Program-made: the position numbers and the translations under genes
Notes under the pieces: generated by a model
What the model saw: the letters and a program-made list of their open reading frames with translations, nothing else
What the model was told of the DNA's origin: nothing
Databases searched by the model: none
Shown: positions 27,424-36,034 of the stretch, in pieces
Numbering within the stretch: position 1 is the first letter of the stretch
Layout: the number at the start of each line of letters is the position of its first letter
Assembly: GCA_018823745.1 (NCBI GenBank)
Contig: JAHJHR010000012.1
Location: 372,001 to 436,000, forward strand
Length of the DNA stretch: 64,000 bases
Origin: Alphaproteobacteria bacterium
GTDB lineage: Bacteria > Pseudomonadota > Alphaproteobacteria > Oceanibaculales > Oceanibaculaceae
Direction of reading: 5' to 3'

Positions 27424-28482
27424 TCATTCCGCTTTTTGTTCCGCCTTCAGGAGCGCGCGCTTGCGCTCCAGCCCCCAGCGATAGCCGGCCAGCGCGCCAT
27501 CCTGACGGACCACACGGTGGCACGGGATCACGATGGCGACGGGATTGGTGGCGCAGGCCCGCGCGACCGCGCGTACGGCCTGGGGGTTGCCCAGCGCTTC
27601 GGCGATGTCAGTGTAGGAGCGGGTCTCGCCCCGGGGGATCTGCCGCAGCTGTTCCCAGACCTGATGCTGGAACGCCGTCGCCCGGATATCCAGCGGCAGG
27701 TCGATATGCGGACGTGTACCGGCGACATGCTCCAGAATCACCGCCAGCAGCGCGCCCAGCCCCTCCTGGTCCGGCGTCTTCACCGCGCGGGGAAATTCCG
27801 CCGCCAGATCGGCCAGCGCTTCTGCCGGATCATCGGCCAGGCTGACAGCGCACAGCCCCCGCTCCGTCGCCGCGACGCAGAGCAGGCCCAGCGGCGTTTC
27901 CGCCAGAGCATAGCGGATCGCCATACCATCGCCGCCCTTCTTATAAGTGGCTGGCGTCATGCCGAGATACTCACCGGCCTTTTCGTAAAGCCGGCTGGAG
28001 GAGCCATAGCCCGCACCATAGAGCGCGCTTCCAATGGCCTCGCCCTTGCGCAGCTGATGGCGCAGGCGGGACTGGCGCCGCGCCTCGGCATAGCGCTTGG
28101 GGCTGACCCCGACGATCTGGGCAAACAGGCGCTGGAAATGAAACGGGCTCAGCCCGGCCTGCCCGGCAAGCGCCTCCAGGCCCGGCACGGTATCGGCCTG
28201 CTCAATCTGGCGGCAGGCCTGACGGATTGCCACGAGACGCGGATCCTGCGCCTCGGCAATTTCCGGGCGGCACCTTTTGCAGGCCCGGAACCCGGCCTGC
28301 TCGGCTGCTTCCGGTACGCCAAAGAAGCGCACATTCTCGCGCTTCGGTCGCCGGCTGGGGCAGGTCGGCCGGCAATAGATCCCGGTCGAGGTGACGGCAT
28401 AGACGAAAGCGCCCTCTGCGTCGGCGTCGCGCGACAGTACCTGCTGCCAGGCAGTTTCGTCGGTGGTGGTGATATTGGCCAT
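27424..28482 (-). CDS. ada: Ada: bifunctional methylphosphotriester/O6-methylguanine-DNA methyltransferase and activator
   Basis: Ada repairs alkylated DNA by suicidal methyl transfer and, once methylated at its N-terminal cysteine, activates the adaptive response. The 352-residue protein has the zinc/phosphotriester domain with Cys37, Cys41, Cys68 and Cys71 (YCRPTC and CKRC), an AraC-type helix-turn-helix region (LSPFHFQRLFAQIVGVSPKRY), and the C-terminal methyltransferase with the PCHRV active-site motif. The ATG at 28482, preceded by GGAGG, is the better start; a longer frame adds nine residues. It is divergent from the ugp operon. Confidence 0.95.
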   Translation of the reverse strand: MANITTTDETAWQQVLSRDADAEGAFVYAVTSTGIYCRPTCPSRRPKRENVRFFGVPEAAEQAGFRACKRCRPEIAEAQDPRLVAIRQACRQIEQADTVPGLEALAGQAGLSPFHFQRLFAQIVGVSPKRYAEARRQSRLRHQLRKGEAIGSALYGAGYGSSSRLYEKAGEYLGMTPATYKKGGDGMAIRYALAETPLGLLCVAATERGLCAVSLADDPAEALADLAAEFPRAVKTPDQEGLGALLAVILEHVAGTRPHIDLPLDIRATAFQHQVWEQLRQIPRGETRSYTDIAEALGNPQAVRAVARACATNPVAIVIPCHRVVRQDGALAGYRWGLERKRALLKAEQKAE

Positions 28483-28605
28483 GGCGGGGCCTCCTGAAAC
28501 GATGATCATTCCAACCCATACCCTGATGCCGCGTCCGACAACTATCCGAAGCTTGCGGCGGAAATTATGACGAAAAGGATTGGCTGAAAGAAAAGCTTCA
28601 TTTAA

Positions 28606-28623
28606 ATGTCACCAAGTCGTAAT
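28606..28623 (+). promoter_or_regulatory. Weak candidate Pho box upstream of ugpB
   Basis: The 18 bases match the two-repeat PhoB site (CTGTCAT repeats) at about 11 positions, with TGTCA in the first repeat. A 10-bp palindrome CATTTAAATG overlaps its left edge (28599-28608). ugp operons are PhoB-controlled in several bacteria, which makes the location sensible, but the match is poor and only suggestive. Confidence 0.3.
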
Positions 28624-28687
28624 GGGACCCGCATACAAGAGCCTAACCGAATTATCGGGTCTTTTATCCCAAAGGGGGGATTGTAAC

Positions 28688-30007
28688 ATGATGCTTCGCA
28701 AGACCGCGCTCGCCGCTGGCGTTTTCGCCGCGGCCCTCACCGGCGCCAGCGCCGCCTATGCCCAGACCGAGATTCAGTGGTGGCATGCCATGGGCGGCCG
28801 CCTCGGTGAAATCCTGCAGGGCCAGGTCGACCAGTTCAACGCGTCCCAGAAGGACTACAAGGTCGTTGCCACCAACAAGGGCAACTACTCCGAGACGCTG
28901 AATGCCGGCGTCGCAGCCTTCCGTGCCAAGCAGCAGCCGCATCTGCTGCAGGTCTATGAAGTCGGCACCGCCAGCATGATGGCCGCCAAGGGCGCCATCA
29001 AGCCGGTATACGAAGTCATGAACGAAGGCGGCTTCCCGTTCGACCCGAAGAACTACCTGTCTGCGGTGACGGGCTATTACAGCACGCTCGACGGCAAGAT
29101 GCTGTCCTTCCCGTATAACAGCTCGACCCCGGTCATGTATGTGAACAAGGATCTGTTCAAGAAGGCCGGTATCGACACCATGACCCTGCCCAAGACCTGG
29201 GAGCAGGTCGGCGCCGCGCTGGACAAGCTGAAGGCTGCTGGCGTCGAGTGCCCGATGACCGTCTCCTGGCAGTCCTGGACCCAGCTGGAAAACCTCAGCG
29301 CCTATCACAACCAGCCCTTCGCCACCAAGTCGAACGGCATGGAAGGCATGGATGCACAGCTGACCTTCAACGGTCCGGTGCAGGTCAAGCATATCGCCAA
29401 TCTCGGCAAATGGGCCAAGGAAGGCAAATTCATCTACGGCGGTCGCCGGAACGAGGCGGCTGCGCGGTTCCGCAGCGGCGAATGCGGCATGATGTTTGAA
29501 AGCTCGGCTGGCTATGCCGGCGTCAAGAAGGAAGCCAAGTTCGAGTTCGCCATCAGCAACCTGCCCTATTACGCCGATGTCGAGGGCGCGCCCTTCAACA
29601 CCATCATCGGCGGCGCGTCGGTCTGGGTCATGCAGGGTCACAGCAAGGAAGCCTACAAGGGCGTTGCCCAGTTCCTGAACTTCCTGGCCAAGCCGGAAAT
29701 GCAGGCCTACTGGCACCAGAACACGGGCTACCTGCCGATCACCCCGGCGGCCTATGAGCTGACCAAGAAAGAGGGTTTCTACGACAAGAACCCCGGCACC
29801 GACATTGCCATCATCCAGATGACCGGCAAGGCCCCCACAAACAATTCCAAGGGCCTGCGCCTTGGCAGCTTCGACCAGATCCGCACCATCATCGACGAAG
29901 AGCTCGAGGGTGTGTGGTCGGGCGAGAAGACTGCAAAGGTCGCCCTGGACAACGCCGTCGCGCGTGGCAACGAGCTGCTGCGTCGCTTCGAGCGCGCCAA
30001 CAAGTAA
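28688..30007 (+). CDS. ugpB: sn-Glycerol-3-phosphate ABC transporter substrate-binding protein
   Basis: The periplasmic binding protein of the glycerol-3-phosphate/glycerophosphodiester importer. It has 439 residues and a clear signal peptide ending AYA-QTEIQWWHAMGG, a start characteristic of mature UgpB. Ligand-associated stretches such as FPYNSSTPVMYVNKD and GGASVWVM are present. The start is ATG 28688, with GGGGGGA about 8 bases upstream; earlier in-frame codons would bury the signal sequence. It heads the operon ugpB-ugpA-ugpE-ugpC and is followed by a stable hairpin that may raise the amount of its message relative to the downstream genes. Confidence 0.93.
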   Translation: MMLRKTALAAGVFAAALTGASAAYAQTEIQWWHAMGGRLGEILQGQVDQFNASQKDYKVVATNKGNYSETLNAGVAAFRAKQQPHLLQVYEVGTASMMAAKGAIKPVYEVMNEGGFPFDPKNYLSAVTGYYSTLDGKMLSFPYNSSTPVMYVNKDLFKKAGIDTMTLPKTWEQVGAALDKLKAAGVECPMTVSWQSWTQLENLSAYHNQPFATKSNGMEGMDAQLTFNGPVQVKHIANLGKWAKEGKFIYGGRRNEAAARFRSGECGMMFESSAGYAGVKKEAKFEFAISNLPYYADVEGAPFNTIIGGASVWVMQGHSKEAYKGVAQFLNFLAKPEMQAYWHQNTGYLPITPAAYELTKKEGFYDKNPGTDIAIIQMTGKAPTNNSKGLRLGSFDQIRTIIDEELEGVWSGEKTAKVALDNAVARGNELLRRFERANK

Positions 30008-30034
30008 TCCGCCTGACGGATTAACGGGCTGAAA

Positions 30035-30064
30035 CAGGCGGCGCATTTTCGGATGCGCCGCCTG
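30035..30064 (+). terminator. Intercistronic hairpin after ugpB
   Basis: A perfect 12-bp stem (30035-30046 with 30053-30064) closes a 6-base loop, but no U-run follows. It lies in the 117-base gap between ugpB and ugpA. Such structures after binding-protein genes usually stabilise the upstream message or partly attenuate read-through rather than end the operon. Confidence 0.6.
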
Positions 30065-30124
30065 AGCCTTTGAGCCACCCGATCCGATCATCATTCCAGA
30101 CCCTATCGAGGACCAGAAGGCGAG

Positions 30125-31006
30125 ATGGAGAAACGTGTCGTCTTTCGCCACAAGCTCTTGCCCTTCGTGCTGGTGCTACCCCAGCTCGTCATCACGGCCG
30201 TCTTCTTCCTGTGGCCGGCCAGCCAGGCGCTTTATCAATCCCTGCTGATCGAGGACGCCTTCGGGCTGTCGCGGGAATTCGTCTGGTTCGAGAATTTCGA
30301 GAATCTCTATAACGACCCGCTGTATTTCGCCTCGTTCAGGACGACAGCGGTTTTCAGCATTTCGGTCGCCTCGCTGTCACTGGGCATGGCCCTGGTGCTG
30401 GCGGTCATGGCCGACCGGGTCATCAAGGGCACGAATATCTACCGCACCTTCCTGATCTGGCCCTATGCCGTCGCCCCCGCCATTGTCGGCGTGCTGTGGC
30501 TGTTCATGTTCAACCCGTCTATCGGTCTCATCGCCTTCTGGCTGAAGCAGACCGGTTATAACTGGAACCACGTGCTGAACGGCGACCAGGCCATGGTGCT
30601 GATTGTCTTCGCCGCCGCGTGGAAGCAGATCAGCTATAACTTCCTGTTCTTCCTGGCGGGGCTGCAATCCATTCCGAAGTCGCTGATCGAGGCTGCCGCG
30701 ATTGACGGCGCCGGTCCGTCGCGCCGGTTCTGGACCATCATTTTCCCGCTGCTGTCGCCGACCACCTTCTTCCTGGTGGTGGTGAACATCGTCTATGCCT
30801 TCTTCGACACCTTCGGCATCATCCATGCGACCACGCATGGCGGGCCGGGCAAGGCCACCGAAACCCTGGTCTACAAGGTGTTCTCCGACGGCTTCGTGAG
30901 CCTCGATCTTGGCGGGTCTGCCGCACAGTCTGTCATCCTGATGTTCATCGTCATCAGCCTGACCGTCGTGCAGTTCCGCTATATCGAACGCCGCGTCCAT
31001 TACTGA
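30125..31006 (+). CDS. ugpA: sn-Glycerol-3-phosphate ABC transporter permease UgpA
   Basis: One of two inner-membrane subunits forming the glycerol-3-phosphate channel. The 293-residue protein has six predicted helices and the cytoplasmic EAA loop, here [20 protein letters not shown], which docks to the ATPase. The N-terminal [21 protein letters not shown] and [18 protein letters not shown] near the end are typical UgpA sequences. It starts 117 bases after ugpB and ends 10 bases before ugpE. Confidence 0.93.
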   Translation: MEKRVVFRHKLLPFVLVLPQLVITAVFFLWPASQALYQSLLIEDAFGLSREFVWFENFENLYNDPLYFASFRTTAVFSISVASLSLGMALVLAVMADRVIKGTNIYRTFLIWPYAVAPAIVGVLWLFMFNPSIGLIAFWLKQTGYNWNHVLNGDQAMVLIVFAAAWKQISYNFLFFLAGLQSIPKSLIEAAAIDGAGPSRRFWTIIFPLLSPTTFFLVVVNIVYAFFDTFGIIHATTHGGPGKATETLVYKVFSDGFVSLDLGGSAAQSVILMFIVISLTVVQFRYIERRVHY

Positions 31007-31016
31007 GGAGCGCGCC

Positions 31017-31856
31017 ATGATCGAACGTCGCCCCGGCCTTACCCTTCTCAGCCACGCCATCCTGATCAGCGGAATCCTGATCGTGGCGTTCCCGCTCTAC
31101 ATCACCTTCGTCGCCTCGACCGTGACCCAGAACGAGATCATGCGGCCGCCGCTGCCGCTGATTCCGGGTCCGCACATGATCGAGAACTATACCCGCGCCC
31201 TGTTCGAGGGATCGAGGAACGCGATCCCGGTCGGGCTGATGATGTTCAACAGCCTTGTCATGGCGCTGGTCATCGCGGTCGGCAAGATCGTGATCTCGCT
31301 GACATCGGCCTATGCCATCGTCTATTTCCGCTTCCCGTTCCGCACGCTGTGCTTCTGGACCATCTTCATCACACTGATGCTGCCGGTCGAGGTGCGCATC
31401 CTGCCGACCTTCGAGGTGGTGGCCAATCTGGACATGCTGAATTCCTATGCCGGGCTGACGGTGCCGCTGATCGCCTCGGCGACGGCGACCTTCCTGTTCC
31501 GGCAATTCTTCATGACCATTCCAGACGAGCTGCTGGAGGCCGCGCGCATCGACGGCGCCGGGCCGATCCGTTTCTTTTTTGACATCCTGCTGCCGCTGTC
31601 GCGCACCACCATCGCCGCGCTGTTCGTCATTCTCTTCATCTATGGCTGGAACCAGTATCTCTGGCCCCTGCTGATCACCACCGACAAATCGATGAACACC
31701 ATCGTCATGGGCATCAGCCACATGATCGGTATCGACGATTTCACGGATTGGCCGGCTGTCATGGCGACCGCCATGCTGGCCATGCTGCCGCCGGTGGCTA
31801 TCGTTATCTTCATGCAGCGCCTGTTCATCAAAGGCCTGGTCGAAACTGAAAAATAA
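31017..31856 (+). CDS. ugpE: sn-Glycerol-3-phosphate ABC transporter permease UgpE
   Basis: The second permease subunit, 279 residues with six helices. The EAA loop reads [20 protein letters not shown]. The middle segment [17 protein letters not shown] and the late segment [18 protein letters not shown] match UgpE-type permeases. It lies between ugpA and ugpC with short gaps, consistent with a single transcript. Confidence 0.93.
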   Translation: MIERRPGLTLLSHAILISGILIVAFPLYITFVASTVTQNEIMRPPLPLIPGPHMIENYTRALFEGSRNAIPVGLMMFNSLVMALVIAVGKIVISLTSAYAIVYFRFPFRTLCFWTIFITLMLPVEVRILPTFEVVANLDMLNSYAGLTVPLIASATATFLFRQFFMTIPDELLEAARIDGAGPIRFFFDILLPLSRTTIAALFVILFIYGWNQYLWPLLITTDKSMNTIVMGISHMIGIDDFTDWPAVMATAMLAMLPPVAIVIFMQRLFIKGLVETEK

Positions 31857-31871
31857 GCACCGAATGAGGAC

Positions 31872-32951
31872 ATGATGGCAGACGTCCATCTGAAGCAGGT
31901 CGTCAAGCATTACGGCGACACACAGGTCATCCACGGTATCGACCTGGATATCCAGGACGGGGAATTCGTTGTGCTGGTCGGGCCCTCGGGCTGCGGCAAG
32001 TCCACGCTGCTGCGCATGGTGGCAGGGCTGGAGGAGATCACCGGCGGCGAGGTTTCCATCGGCGACCGGGTGGTCAACGATCTCGAGCCGAAGGACCGGG
32101 ACATCGCCATGGTGTTCCAGAACTACGCTCTCTACCCGCATATGTCGGTCTACGACAACATGGCCTATGGCCTGAAGATCAAGGGCCTGCCAAAGGCCGA
32201 GATCGAGAAGCGGGTTAAGATGGCAGCCGATCTGCTGCAGCTCTCCGCTTTGCTGGAGCGCCGGCCGCGCCAGCTTTCCGGCGGCCAGCGCCAGCGCGTC
32301 GCCATGGGCCGCGCCATCGTGCGCGAGCCGGCGGTGTTCCTGTTCGACGAACCGCTGTCCAACCTCGACGCCAAGCTGCGCGTGCAGATGCGCGTCGAGA
32401 TCAAGCGCCTGCAGCGCCGTCTCGGCACCACGTCGATCTATGTCACCCATGACCAGGTCGAGGCGATGACCATGGCCGACCGGCTGGTCGTCATGCATAG
32501 CGGCGTTGCCGAGCAGATCGGCACCCCGCTTGAGGTCTATCAGCGCCCGGCCACCGTTTTCGTTGCCGGTTTCATCGGCTCGCCCGCGATGAATTTCCTG
32601 CCGGCGACCCTGTCGGCCGATGGCAAGACCGTCGACCTCGGCGGTGGCATGACCCTGCCGGTGCCGACAGCGCCTGCGGGTGCCGGCGGCCCGGTCACGC
32701 TGGGCCTGCGCCCGGAGCACCTTACTGAGCAGGCCGACAAATCCGACGCGACCATCGCCATTGTCGTCGATCTGGTTGAAATGCTGGGCGCCGACACGCT
32801 GGTCTATGGCCATATCGAGGGCACGGACTCCAGCCTGACCGCGCGCCTGCCGGGTATCTCGCCGGTGCAGATCGGTGCAACGGTGCATCTTTCCCCGCCG
32901 CTGGAGGAACTGCATCTGTTCAACAGCGACAACGGCAAGCGAATCAATTAA
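31872..32951 (+). CDS. ugpC: sn-Glycerol-3-phosphate ABC transporter ATPase UgpC
   Basis: The ATP-hydrolysing subunit, 359 residues, of the MalK/UgpC type. Walker A is GPSGCGKST (about 36-44), the signature is [15 protein letters not shown], and Walker B is [11 protein letters not shown] with the H-loop [17 protein letters not shown]-terminal TOBE/regulatory domain of about 120 residues (from NFLPATL) follows, where MalK-like ATPases receive regulation. Two ATG codons (31872 and 31875) open the frame. It closes the ugp operon; a palindrome-rich gap then leads to the MarR-GNAT gene. Confidence 0.93.
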   Translation: MMADVHLKQVVKHYGDTQVIHGIDLDIQDGEFVVLVGPSGCGKSTLLRMVAGLEEITGGEVSIGDRVVNDLEPKDRDIAMVFQNYALYPHMSVYDNMAYGLKIKGLPKAEIEKRVKMAADLLQLSALLERRPRQLSGGQRQRVAMGRAIVREPAVFLFDEPLSNLDAKLRVQMRVEIKRLQRRLGTTSIYVTHDQVEAMTMADRLVVMHSGVAEQIGTPLEVYQRPATVFVAGFIGSPAMNFLPATLSADGKTVDLGGGMTLPVPTAPAGAGGPVTLGLRPEHLTEQADKSDATIAIVVDLVEMLGADTLVYGHIEGTDSSLTARLPGISPVQIGATVHLSPPLEELHLFNSDNGKRIN

Positions 32952-32953
32952 GG

Positions 32954-33008
32954 CTGGAAGCAACGAGATAGTTGCTTTTAGCAATTAACTGGCGAATGCT
33001 GCTTCCAG
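32954..33008. promoter_or_regulatory. Nested inverted repeats upstream of the MarR-GNAT gene
   Basis: An outer 9-bp inverted repeat CTGGAAGCA/TGCTTCCAG (32954-32962, 33000-33008) encloses a smaller one at 32970-32990, with TTGCT-TTT-AGCAA at the core and AGTT/AACT flanks. MarR-family repressors bind TTGC..GCAA-like palindromes, and the next gene starts 12 bases later. An autoregulatory operator is likely; the outer repeat could also act as a ugpC terminator hairpin, though it lacks a U-run. Confidence 0.5.
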
Positions 33009-33020
33009 AGGGAGGCAGTA

Positions 33021-33950
33021 ATGTCAGATGCCGTTCTGGAAGCCCGCATTGCCGCGATACGCCGGTTCAGCCGTTTCTATACGCGCCGAATCGGCGTGCT
33101 GCATGAAGGGCTTCACAACAGCCCCTTCTCGCTGACCGAAGGCCGCATCATCTATGAGCTGGCCCAGCGCGACGGCGTCACTGCGGCTGATCTGGGCAGC
33201 GACCTCGGCCTTGATGCCGGGTATCTCAGCCGGGTTCTGCGCACGCTGGAAGAACGCGGCGTGCTGATCCGCCGACCCTCGAAAAGCGATGGCCGGCAGA
33301 ATATCCTATCGCTGACTCCCCTCGGCCGCGACGCTTTCGCCGCGCTGAATGCCAGCAGCCATGACGAGATCGGCGCGCTGCTCGGCGCCCTGCCGGAGAG
33401 ACGGCAGCGCCAGCTGGTCGAGGCGCTGGAAACCGCCGAGACCCTGCTGGGCGGCCCGCCGCCACAAGCAACCGCCTGCCTTATCCGTCCGCACCGGCCC
33501 GGCGATATCGGCTGGGTGATCCAGCGCCATGGCGAGCTCTATGCGCAGGAATATGGCTGGGACATCAGCTTCGAGGCGCTGGTCGCCCAGATCGCCGGTG
33601 ACTTCCTGCGCGACTTCAACCCGGCCGATAATTGCTGCTGGATCGCCGAGAAATCGGGGGAGCGCGTTGGCTCCGCCTTCGTCGTGCGTTCCGATTCAAC
33701 GACGGCCAAGCTGCGTCTGGTCATCGTCGATCCGGCAGCCCGCGGCCTCGGGCTGGGCCACAGGCTGGTTGAGGAGTGTCTGCGGTTTGCCCGCGCTGCC
33801 GGCTACACCCGCATGACGCTGTGGACCAATGACGTGCTGCATGCCGCCCGGCATATCTACCAGAAAGCCGGCTTCACGATGACCGCCTCGGCGCCGCATC
33901 ATAGCTTCGGCAAGGATCTGGTCTCGGAAACCTGGGAGCGCGATCTGTGA
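33021..33950 (+). CDS. Fusion of MarR-type regulator and GNAT N-acetyltransferase
   Basis: A 309-residue two-domain protein. Residues 1-145 form a MarR winged helix (FSLTEGRIIYELAQRDGVTAADLGSDLGLDAGYLSRVLRTLE, then the wing GRQNILSLTPLGR). Residues 155-309 form a GNAT acetyltransferase with the acetyl-CoA loop VDPAARGLGLGHRLVEECL (motif A) and motif B RMTLWTNDVLHAARHIYQKAGF. Such fusions are widespread, and their acetyl acceptors are mostly unknown. The downstream DMT exporter overlaps its stop codon (GTGA), suggesting that the regulator controls, or shares a substrate with, that exporter. Confidence 0.88.
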   Translation: MSDAVLEARIAAIRRFSRFYTRRIGVLHEGLHNSPFSLTEGRIIYELAQRDGVTAADLGSDLGLDAGYLSRVLRTLEERGVLIRRPSKSDGRQNILSLTPLGRDAFAALNASSHDEIGALLGALPERRQRQLVEALETAETLLGGPPPQATACLIRPHRPGDIGWVIQRHGELYAQEYGWDISFEALVAQIAGDFLRDFNPADNCCWIAEKSGERVGSAFVVRSDSTTAKLRLVIVDPAARGLGLGHRLVEECLRFARAAGYTRMTLWTNDVLHAARHIYQKAGFTMTASAPHHSFGKDLVSETWERDL

Positions 33951-34840
33951 GCACCGCCGCTCCGGTGAGCAGCAGGATTTCATTACTGGCCGCCGGCGCG
34001 GCGGCCGCCACCGGGGTGCAGGTCGGTGCTGCGCTGGTCGCCAGCCGCTATGTCGTCGAACAGACCGGCCCGGCGACGCTGGCCCTGCTGCGCTATGCGA
34101 TCGGCTTCCTGATCCTGCTCGGCCCCGCCTTGCTGGCCCCTGCGGTGCGGTTTGCGCCACGTGACCTCGTCCTCATCGCGGTGCTGGGCATTGGCCAGTT
34201 CGCCCTGCTGGTGCTGCTGCTGAATATTGGCCTGCATTACACCACGGCCGCGCGCGCCGCCCTGCTCTTCGCCACCATGCCGCTGATCACGCTGGGGCTG
34301 GCGGCGCTGCTGGGCCACGAAAGACTGGGGCTGGCAAAGGGCCTGGGCGGGCTGCTGACCCTGCTGGGCGTCGGGCTGGCGCTGGGCGAGGCCGTGCTGA
34401 ACCCGCTCACAGGACCGGATGCCTGGATCGGCGTGCTGGCCGTGCTGGGCAGTGCCACGACGGGGGCGATCTGCTCGGTGCTGTACCGGCCCTATCTGCG
34501 CCGCTATCCGATCCTGAAGATCAGCACCGTCGCCATGGCAGCGGCCGTCCTGGCGCTGGCGCCGCTGGCCCTGATGGAGCAGCAGGCAGCGCCGCTCCAG
34601 GGGCTGGAACTGAGCGGCGTGCTGGCAGTGCTGTTCATCGGCATCAGCAGCGGCGTGTTCTATTTCCTCTGGCTCTGGGCGCTGGGCCATGCCCCGGCCA
34701 GCCGCGTGGCGGTGTTTCTGTCCCTCAGCCCGCCGACAGCGGCGCTGCTCGGCATCCTGCTGCTGGGTGAGCCGGTCACCCTGTCACTGCTGGCCGGGAT
34801 TGCCGCCATCGTTGCCGGCATCGTGCTGGCGCATCGCTAA
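33947..34840 (+). CDS. EamA/DMT-family exporter
   Basis: A 297-residue protein of ten predicted helices made of two EamA repeats (about residues 12-140 and 155-295), the drug/metabolite transporter plan. The repeat ends are visible as LGHERLGLAKGLGGLLTLLGVGL and LLGEPVTLSLLAGIAAIVAGIVL. It starts at a GTG overlapping the stop of the MarR-GNAT gene, so the two are translationally coupled. Substrates in this family include amino acids, metabolites and drugs; none can be assigned here. Confidence 0.85.
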   Translation: MSTAAPVSSRISLLAAGAAAATGVQVGAALVASRYVVEQTGPATLALLRYAIGFLILLGPALLAPAVRFAPRDLVLIAVLGIGQFALLVLLLNIGLHYTTAARAALLFATMPLITLGLAALLGHERLGLAKGLGGLLTLLGVGLALGEAVLNPLTGPDAWIGVLAVLGSATTGAICSVLYRPYLRRYPILKISTVAMAAAVLALAPLALMEQQAAPLQGLELSGVLAVLFIGISSGVFYFLWLWALGHAPASRVAVFLSLSPPTAALLGILLLGEPVTLSLLAGIAAIVAGIVLAHR

Positions 34841-34882
34841 TTTTCCAGAAGGGCTAACTTTCCGGTAGGTGGAAAATCAGCT

Positions 34883-34912
34883 TTGACAGATTCCAATCAT
34901 GTTGATATCAAC
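34883..34912 (+). promoter_or_regulatory. Promoter with palindromic operator for the DUF1579-SRPBCC pair
   Basis: TTGACA (34883-34888) is followed after 17 bases by TATCAA (34906-34911). The -10 element lies within the perfect 12-bp palindrome GTTGATATCAAC (34901-34912). A repressor bound there would block RNA polymerase directly. The transcript would begin near 34918, which rules out the ATG at 34899 as a start for the next gene. Confidence 0.6.
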
Positions 34913-34940
34913 ATTCAGCACACAAGGATGGATGCTGAGG

Positions 34941-35426
34941 ATGATGAAGCCTGACATACACAAGGAACATGAATGGCTGACCCGGCTGGTCGGCGAATGG
35001 AGCTATGAGCATGAATGCTCCATGGGTCCCGACAAACCCCGCGAGACATTCGCCGGGACCGAGACGGTCCGCGCCATTGGTGATGCCTGGATCATGGCCG
35101 AGGGCACGGGCGAGATGCCGGGCGGCGGCACGGCCCAGACGGTGCTGACACTGGGCTACGAGCCGGAGAACAAGCGTTATGTCGGTACCTGGTTCGGCTC
35201 GATGATGACCCGGCTCTGGGTCTATGAGGCGAAGATCGAGGAACCTTTCCGGCGCCTTGCCCTGCATTCTGACGGCCCCAGCTTTAGCGGTGATGGCAGC
35301 ATCGCCTCCTACAAGGATGTCATCGAAATCCTGAGCGACGACCACCGCACCTTTACCAGCTATATGCTGGATGCGGGCGGGAGTTGGCAGGAATTCATGA
35401 CCGGTCATTACCGGCGATGGAAGTGA
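34941..35426 (+). CDS. DUF1579-family protein
   Basis: A 161-residue cytoplasmic protein of the DUF1579 family (start HKEHEWLTRLVGEWSYE; then ETVRAIGDAWIMAEG and the YVGTWFGSMMTRLWVYE segment). These proteins form lipocalin-like barrels and often sit next to SRPBCC or glyoxalase-like genes; their substrates are unknown. The ATG at 34941 follows TGAGG closely; 34932 and 34944 are alternatives. The earlier ATG 34899 lies upstream of the predicted transcription start and is rejected. The SRPBCC gene begins six bases after the stop. Confidence 0.75.
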   Translation: MMKPDIHKEHEWLTRLVGEWSYEHECSMGPDKPRETFAGTETVRAIGDAWIMAEGTGEMPGGGTAQTVLTLGYEPENKRYVGTWFGSMMTRLWVYEAKIEEPFRRLALHSDGPSFSGDGSIASYKDVIEILSDDHRTFTSYMLDAGGSWQEFMTGHYRRWK

Positions 35427-35431
35427 CGATC

Positions 35432-35980
35432 ATGCTGAACACAATCCTGATTATCCTGGCACTTGGCATTGGTGGTCTGCTGCTCTATGCGGCACTGCGA
35501 TCAAATATTTTCCGCATCGCCCGTTCGACGATCATCGATGCCGCGCCGGAAACCATCTTCGCGATCCTGAACGATCTGCGGCGGGGCGCGGAATGGTCGC
35601 CCTTTGAGCGCCAGGACCCGAATCTGAAGCCGGTCTTCACCGGCCCGGCCACCGGAACCGGCGCCACGATGGAATGGTCCGGCAGCAAGCAGATCGGCGC
35701 CGGACGCTTCAGCATCGTCGAGACCGTTGCCCCCACGCACCTCGCCGCGACACTGGACATGTATCGCCCGATGAAATCCAGCAACCGGGTCACCTATACG
35801 CTGGAACCCGTTTCCGCCCGCCGCACCAAGCTGACCTGGGCGATGGAGGGCCAGATGAACTTCGTCGCCCGGCTGTTCGGCACGGTCTGCAATTCCGAGA
35901 AGATGGTCGGCAAGGAATTCGACAAGGGCCTCGCGGAATTGAAGCGCATCGCGGAACAAGAGACCGCAACCGCCGCATAA
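35432..35980 (+). CDS. SRPBCC-family protein with an N-terminal membrane anchor
   Basis: A 182-residue protein with one N-terminal hydrophobic helix (about residues 3-24) followed by an SRPBCC (START/Bet v1-like) domain. The domain begins with the typical STIIDAAPETIFAILNDLRRGAEWSPFE, and the late helix KEFDKGLAELKRIAE closes the fold. The family binds hydrophobic ligands; polyketide cyclase-like members are common. Start ATG 35432 has GGAAG eight bases upstream; ATG 35417 is possible. It is the second gene of the DUF1579 unit and is followed by a strong hairpin. Confidence 0.75.
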   Translation: MLNTILIILALGIGGLLLYAALRSNIFRIARSTIIDAAPETIFAILNDLRRGAEWSPFERQDPNLKPVFTGPATGTGATMEWSGSKQIGAGRFSIVETVAPTHLAATLDMYRPMKSSNRVTYTLEPVSARRTKLTWAMEGQMNFVARLFGTVCNSEKMVGKEFDKGLAELKRIAEQETATAA

Positions 35981-35984
35981 GAAA

Positions 35985-36009
35985 AACCCCCGCTCACCGA
36001 GCGGGGGTT
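35985..36009. terminator. Bidirectional terminator hairpin
   Basis: An 11-bp stem (AACCCCCGCTC paired with GAGCGGGGGTT) closes a 3-base loop between converging genes. On the minus strand it is followed by TTTTTC, giving a standard terminator for the DapA-like gene. On the plus strand it is followed by a weaker T-rich tract and can serve the SRPBCC transcript. Confidence 0.85.
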
Positions 36010-36034
36010 CTGCATTTCAGCAATCGGCAGTCGC

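Noticed and set aside
28580..28690. An upstream extension of ugpB.
   Set aside because: It would place 36 residues before a clear signal peptide; the ATG at 28688 has a strong ribosome binding site.
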